Assembly: GCA_012861695.1 (NCBI GenBank) | Contig: JAAOOA010000002.1 | Coordinates: 30,568,304 to 30,632,303, forward strand | Source of the DNA: Trematomus loennbergii | Lineage: Eukaryota; Chordata; Actinopteri; Perciformes; Nototheniidae | Length of the DNA stretch: 64,000 nucleotides | Reading direction: 5' to 3' | Shown here: piece by piece, positions 28,201 to 64,000 of the stretch | How the letters are laid out: each line of letters opens with the position of its first letter | Position numbering within the stretch: position 1 is the stretch's first letter | Translations under genes and position numbers: made by a program | Notes under the pieces: model-generated | Told to the model about the DNA's origin: nothing | Databases searched by the model: none | The model's input: only the letters and a program-made list of their open reading frames with translations

Positions 28201-28442
28201 AAAGATGTTGCGCCCATGATTTAAACACGGCCGTAAAGAGTTTCAGCTATTTGTGAATTTCGCCTTTTTTGAATCCCAGGATTTAGGAAAGGAGGGAGAG
28301 GAAAAAAACAAGCTGCCCAATCCTTTGTGAATCCACCATTGCGTATACTAACCCCTCACATATTCTTTTTTCCTGCTAGGTCCTTCTGACTATGGACGAC
28401 GACCTCGACACCGTCCAGAGAGACAAGATCCTCGCCTTCTAG
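14027..28442 (+). CDS. SIDT2: SID1 transmembrane family member 2 (complete, 27 coding exons)
   Basis: Coding exons: 14027-14262, 14355-14476, 16436-16600, 16751-16795, 17626-17727, 18031-18114, 18226-18391, 18873-18966, 19394-19449, 19697-19723, 20547-20585, 21034-21111, 21244-21306, 21649-21764, 21882-21955, 22047-22113, 22196-22269, 22371-22494, 22768-22885, 24990-25126, 25251-25359, 26271-26347, 26791-26837, 26930-27035, 27124-27234, 27831-27944, 28380-28442. All use GT-AG. The product is about 870 residues (human about 830). Order: signal peptide; N-glycosylated luminal beta-rich domain; first membrane helix (exon at 18873); acidic cytosolic loop with YGSF and YDTL, the tyrosine sorting signals known from SIDT2; then a polytopic bundle with CYHVCP and HDIWH, the putative metal site of the CREST superfamily. 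The end, [12 protein letters not shown], is SIDT2-specific. The mammalian protein sits in lysosomes and takes up RNA/DNA. Two one-base breaks: the ATG frame joins only with one extra A in 14058-14063, and exon 16751-16795 is one base short at its end. Confidence 0.95.
20617..20982. mobile_element. TTAA-flanked MITE (piggyBac-like) in a SIDT2 intron
   Basis: TTAA at 20617-20620 and at 20979-20982 flank inverted ends that share GAGAAACCGGCTCGAGAT (left) and ATCTCGAGCCGGTTTCTT (right). The TTAA duplication suggests the piggyBac superfamily. The 366-bp body has no transposase. It lies 31 bp after the donor at 20585. Confidence 0.75.
21244..21306 (+). other. SIDT2: Probable SIDT2 cassette exon (63 nt, basic)
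   Basis: Acceptor CATCAG|GACAGG and donor ATCG|GTGACA. The length is a multiple of three and both boundaries are phase 1, so the flanking exons (ending 21111, starting 21649) also join in frame without it. It adds [13 protein letters not shown] and further residues to the cytosolic loop, between the YGSF-containing part and the acidic YDTL part. A comparable short basic segment exists in some mammalian SIDT2 isoforms. Alternative use is inferred, not shown. Confidence 0.6.
22904..23380. mobile_element. hAT-type MITE, copy 2, 18 nt past a SIDT2 donor
   Basis: Termini TAGGGCTGT...ACAGCCCTA, with a perfect 8-bp duplication ATGTGTCC (22896-22903 and 23381-23388). Very similar to 6877-7373. It inserted only 18 nt downstream of the exon that ends at 22885, leaving the GTAAGA donor intact. 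Confidence 0.92.
23410..24740 (+). mobile_element. 5'-truncated LINE (CR1/Jockey-group) reverse transcriptase fragment
   Basis: The plus strand encodes the RT catalytic box MYADDSTMY and the following [17 protein letters not shown] and [12 protein letters not shown], then, after an interruption, the thumb-like region ([23 protein letters not shown]). These are hallmarks of the C-terminal part of a non-LTR retrotransposon ORF2. The 5' part (endonuclease and early RT) is absent. The end near 24740 has short GTTGATGATGTTG repeats. It is a dead copy in the SIDT2 intron after 22885. Confidence 0.75.
23734..24050. mobile_element. About 0.3-kb insertion inside the LINE fragment
   Basis: The LINE reading frame stops making sense at about 23735 and resumes at about 24050. 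The intervening block starts TGTGGCGGCTCAATCCC and has no coding look. It could be a solo LTR or a MITE; I could not find clear terminal repeats. Confidence 0.4.
25131..25197. repeat. (CA)n directly after a SIDT2 splice donor
   Basis: The donor at 25126 reads GTG|GTAAG and runs straight into (AC)n from 25131. One ACC interruption occurs in the middle. Confidence 0.95.
25501..26087. mobile_element. PIF/Harbinger-like MITE in a SIDT2 intron
   Basis: Inverted ends CGGCCCGTCCACACAGCAGC and its complement (GCTGCTGTGTAGACGGGCCG) are flanked by TAA on both sides (25498-25500 and 26088-26090), the 3-bp TWA-type duplication of PIF/Harbinger elements. 587 bp, no transposase. Confidence 0.8.
27360..27763. 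mobile_element. MITE fragment, relative of 40467-41358
   Basis: Shares with the second copy a run of landmarks in the same order: CCCCTCTGTTTCAGCCCTG, GAGAGATATTTGGTTAAAAA, a poly-G tract, GGTTGGTGATTGGCTAATGG and the end TAATAGGTGACCTTTAA. The left end is missing or diverged. It lies in the SIDT2 intron before 27831. Confidence 0.65.
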
Positions 28443-28676
28443 ACGTGTCAGATCTTCTGAGCTCAGCTCTTCCTCTCTGCCTTATCGCCCTCGTCTCGCT
28501 CCGTTCTCAGCTCCTTCGTGTTCTTCAAAAAAAAGCACAGCCAGTAGCCGGTTTTTCCCAGGCTGCACGGCGGGCATCTCTCCGCTTGCAGGCCTCAGCC
28601 AATCAGCCGGTCAGCCGGTCAGAGAGCGGGCAGTAGCTCCACCCTCCCTCCGTTTGTATGGACACTTGTATGTGCC

Positions 28677-28682
28677 AATAAA
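28677..28682 (+). terminator. SIDT2: SIDT2 proximal poly(A) signal AATAAA
   Basis: Canonical AATAAA about 235 nt after the stop codon at 28442. Confidence 0.6.
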
Positions 28683-29135
28683 AAGACTGGGTCGACGTCA
28701 AGTGATGCTGAAGTGTTTTGTCCTCTCGCTGCCATCATCAATATAACTGTTGTGATCAGTGTTTACTTCCTGCTGTTGATGAAAATAACAATGTAAACAC
28801 TCACAAGTCAGCAATGCATTTTGAAATCACTGTTTTTATGCTGTGTGTATGCCTGTGTGTGTGTGTGTATGCCTGTGTGTGTGTGTGTGTGAGAAAATGA
28901 GTTTGTCTAGTCTGTCAGTGGCCTTTTGATGTTCTAATCATGTAAGTCACATACTGTGCTCTGATTGGTCAGATCCTCCAGCTACCCGTCCTCCTCATTG
29001 GAGAATATCAATATAATGATGATGATGATTGTATTTCCTTCATGACTGCCCTCAAGTCTGGATGCGATGTTATTTTTTACTCTGCACTGTATGATAAACA
29101 GATTAAATGTCTAACATTGCAATGAGCGGTTACTG

Positions 29136-29141
29136 AATAAA
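29136..29141 (+). terminator. SIDT2: SIDT2 distal poly(A) signal AATAAA
   Basis: A second AATAAA about 700 nt after the stop codon. Either or both may be used. Confidence 0.5.
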
Positions 29142-29438
29142 AGTCTCATTTTCTGGCTCCTTCCTGAACGTTCAGTTAGCGACTCCTGAACCAGATGTTC
29201 TGTCATCTATAAACCTGATAAAATGGTAGAAACTCATAAAGTGATCACTGCAATTTAAGTGGTTAACTATTATAACCATTTTATTCAGCAATGTTGTCAT
29301 TACTATGTTATTTGTTTATGGCAAGAATATGGAGTAATGAAACTGCCAGCTTTGCTATTATTCACCAAATTGTATTGACTGTTTCAGAACATTTACTACT
29401 ACTGTGTAAAATGGAATACACTATAATACAGGCTGTAG

Positions 29439-29786
29439 CAGGGGTGGGCAAACGTTTTGGCTCGGGGGCCACTATGAGTTTTAAAATGTCCACTCATTAA
29501 ACACTCGGCACTCATTGTCGACTTTTCTTTTCTTTGGTCCACTCATTGTTACAGATGCAGGTTCAAAGGTGAATTAGGTTCAAAGGTGAGTTATTGCGTC
29601 ATCGTTTGCGTCATGACGTAACCGTTTACGTGCCTTCTTATGACCCACACAGCATTTTACGTCGCTGATTTTCTCCGCAACACCGCTCACTACAACATCA
29701 ATAGAGGACTGCGTCGGGTAGTTTTTAATCATACGAAGCCAGATTAAATTAAAGAACTACCGCGGGCCTTAGTTTGCCCATGCCTG
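29439..29786. mobile_element. hAT-like MITE between SIDT2 and CEP164
   Basis: Inverted ends CAGGGGTGGGCAAACG and the complement of TTTGCCCATGCCTG, a terminal pattern common in vertebrate hAT elements. The flanks GGCTGTAG and AGCTATAG are similar at 6 of 8 positions, consistent with an old 8-bp duplication. 348 bp, no coding sequence. Confidence 0.65.
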
Positions 29787-30191
29787 AGCTATAGCCTACC
29801 ACAGTATCGTGCTGCTAACAAATAAAGTAACGTTAGAAGTGCAAAATAGATATTAACTTAAGTCACTGTTTGATGAGGTTTCATTGTTTTTCTACAAACA
29901 AACTGAAAACAAAATGTAGACTGCCTAATATAAAAAATACAATTTAAAATACATATAACATATGTTGTAATGTTTGAGAAGACCCAAAATGTACAATTTT
30001 AGCGGACATTTTATACAGTATTTCTAAAATAATATTTTTGTTGCAAAACTGTTATCAATATTTACAGTTAATCACTGTAACAGGAAGTAAGAGAAACTAG
30101 CAGACAACAGAGGTTGTCTGTGTGAACAGTTAGGTAATCAGGATTTGATTATAACGGAAAGAACACAAACAAAAATATATATAAAAGTAGA

Positions 30192-30197
30192 TTTATT
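30192..30197 (-). terminator. CEP164: CEP164 candidate poly(A) signal
   Basis: TTTATT on the plus strand is AATAAA on the minus strand, about 680 nt beyond the CEP164 stop codon. SIDT2 and CEP164 converge, with about 1 kb between their signals. Confidence 0.45.
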
Positions 30198-30872
30198 AAA
30201 ATATTTTATACAAAAATACAGTATTATCAACACATAAATACGCACAAAAGATATGTTTCTATCTTACATTTATACAGAAAGTAACAAATGTAAAATAAAA
30301 GTGGATTGCTTTACCTTGACAGTGATTCTAATAGTGATGACTTGCTTCTGACATACTAAAACAACCATATCTAAAATAATTAGTTAAAACATACACTTAG
30401 AAGTCACTTTCAAAGGAGTGTCATAAATACAAATGTAACCTGACTTCATGAAATGAATATTGACCTGTGTGCAGCTTTTAGCTCTACTTTGTAGTTTTAT
30501 GTCCGACAAATGGGTTCACAACATGGAGTAAACTGGATGGTGTTTGGGATGGTCTCAGTAAAACAAGTATAAATAGTTCAGTAAATGATTCCTTGTCATT
30601 GTCTAGACATTAAAGTAAACGTAACCATTTAAAAGCAGTTTGGCCCAAGTCTGGCATGGAGCTGTAATCTGTAAACGTGGCATTGGAAGTGCTTTAAGTC
30701 GTATATCATGTGGAGGATAAAGGTCCTCAGGCCTCTGTGACATATTTCTCCCTGAATTGTCCGCCGCACTCACCCCGCGTGTAAACGTCACAAAGCTGAG
30801 CTGTCGGTTACTAACGCTCCAAAGTCCTCTGGACAGTCACAGTGCAACAGCACTGACCTGTGTGTCATGTCC

Positions 30873-63844
<32,972 letters not shown>

Positions 63845-64000
63845 CTGACAGAGAAAGACAAAGAGTAACGTGTAATGGTTTGGGAGTAGGCATTATGTAT
63901 GTAAATAACATTATCAACATTTCATTTTAGGATTCTTTTATCATTGTCTTATGAGCAATTCATGATATTATCGCCATTATATGCCATACCATTATATATT

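Overview
This is vertebrate nuclear DNA, almost certainly from a ray-finned (acanthomorph-like) teleost. Genes are split into many short GT-AG exons, introns are full of (CA)n arrays, and the mobile DNA has a typical fish profile: hAT, PIF/Harbinger and TTAA miniature elements, a tRNA-derived SINE, an L2-type LINE with an esterase ORF1, a DIRS tyrosine-recombinase retrotransposon and an endogenous retrovirus. No CRISPR, operon, tRNA or rRNA gene was seen.

Three protein genes carry the window. (1) SIK3, minus strand: only the first coding exon (10964-11253); everything to its left is part of its first intron. (2) SIDT2, plus strand, complete: a probable non-coding exon ending at 13853, 27 coding exons from 14027 to 28442, and two poly(A) signals. 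(3) CEP164, minus strand, convergent with SIDT2: 23 exons from 63844 down to the stop at 30873, with the 5' part (WW domain) beyond the right edge. SIK3, SIDT2 and CEP164 lie in the same neighbourhood of human 11q23, so this is conserved synteny with the intervening human genes missing. The three products do not form a pathway: a kinase, a lysosomal RNA/lipid membrane protein, and a centriolar distal-appendage scaffold.

Layout: 1-10963 SIK3 intron with a three-deep nest of elements (1585-2895), a long TIR element and a hAT MITE; 10964-11400 SIK3 exon 1 and CpG-rich upstream DNA; 11400-13420 AT-rich spacer with a diverged tandem duplication; 13420-29160 SIDT2; 29160-30190 spacer with a hAT MITE; 30190-63844 CEP164. 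The CEP164 introns hold a nearly intact L2 LINE (34337-about 39240), several MITEs, and an 11 kb composite (44619-55650): a DIRS element with 50-bp terminal inverted repeats and a 105-bp tandem array, split by a 5.4 kb endogenous retrovirus with 0.9-kb LTRs and a 4-bp target duplication.

Two patterns deserve most attention. First, three CEP164 3' splice sites are abutted within about 10 nt by 140-155 bp (TG)n tracts (sense strand), where a polypyrimidine tract would normally sit. Second, reading frames of all three genes and of the LINE are broken repeatedly, mostly by one missing base and often at a homopolymer run; the two retroviral LTRs also differ almost only by indels. This points to under-called homopolymers in the assembly rather than to dead genes, and it limits how far any stop or frameshift here can be trusted.
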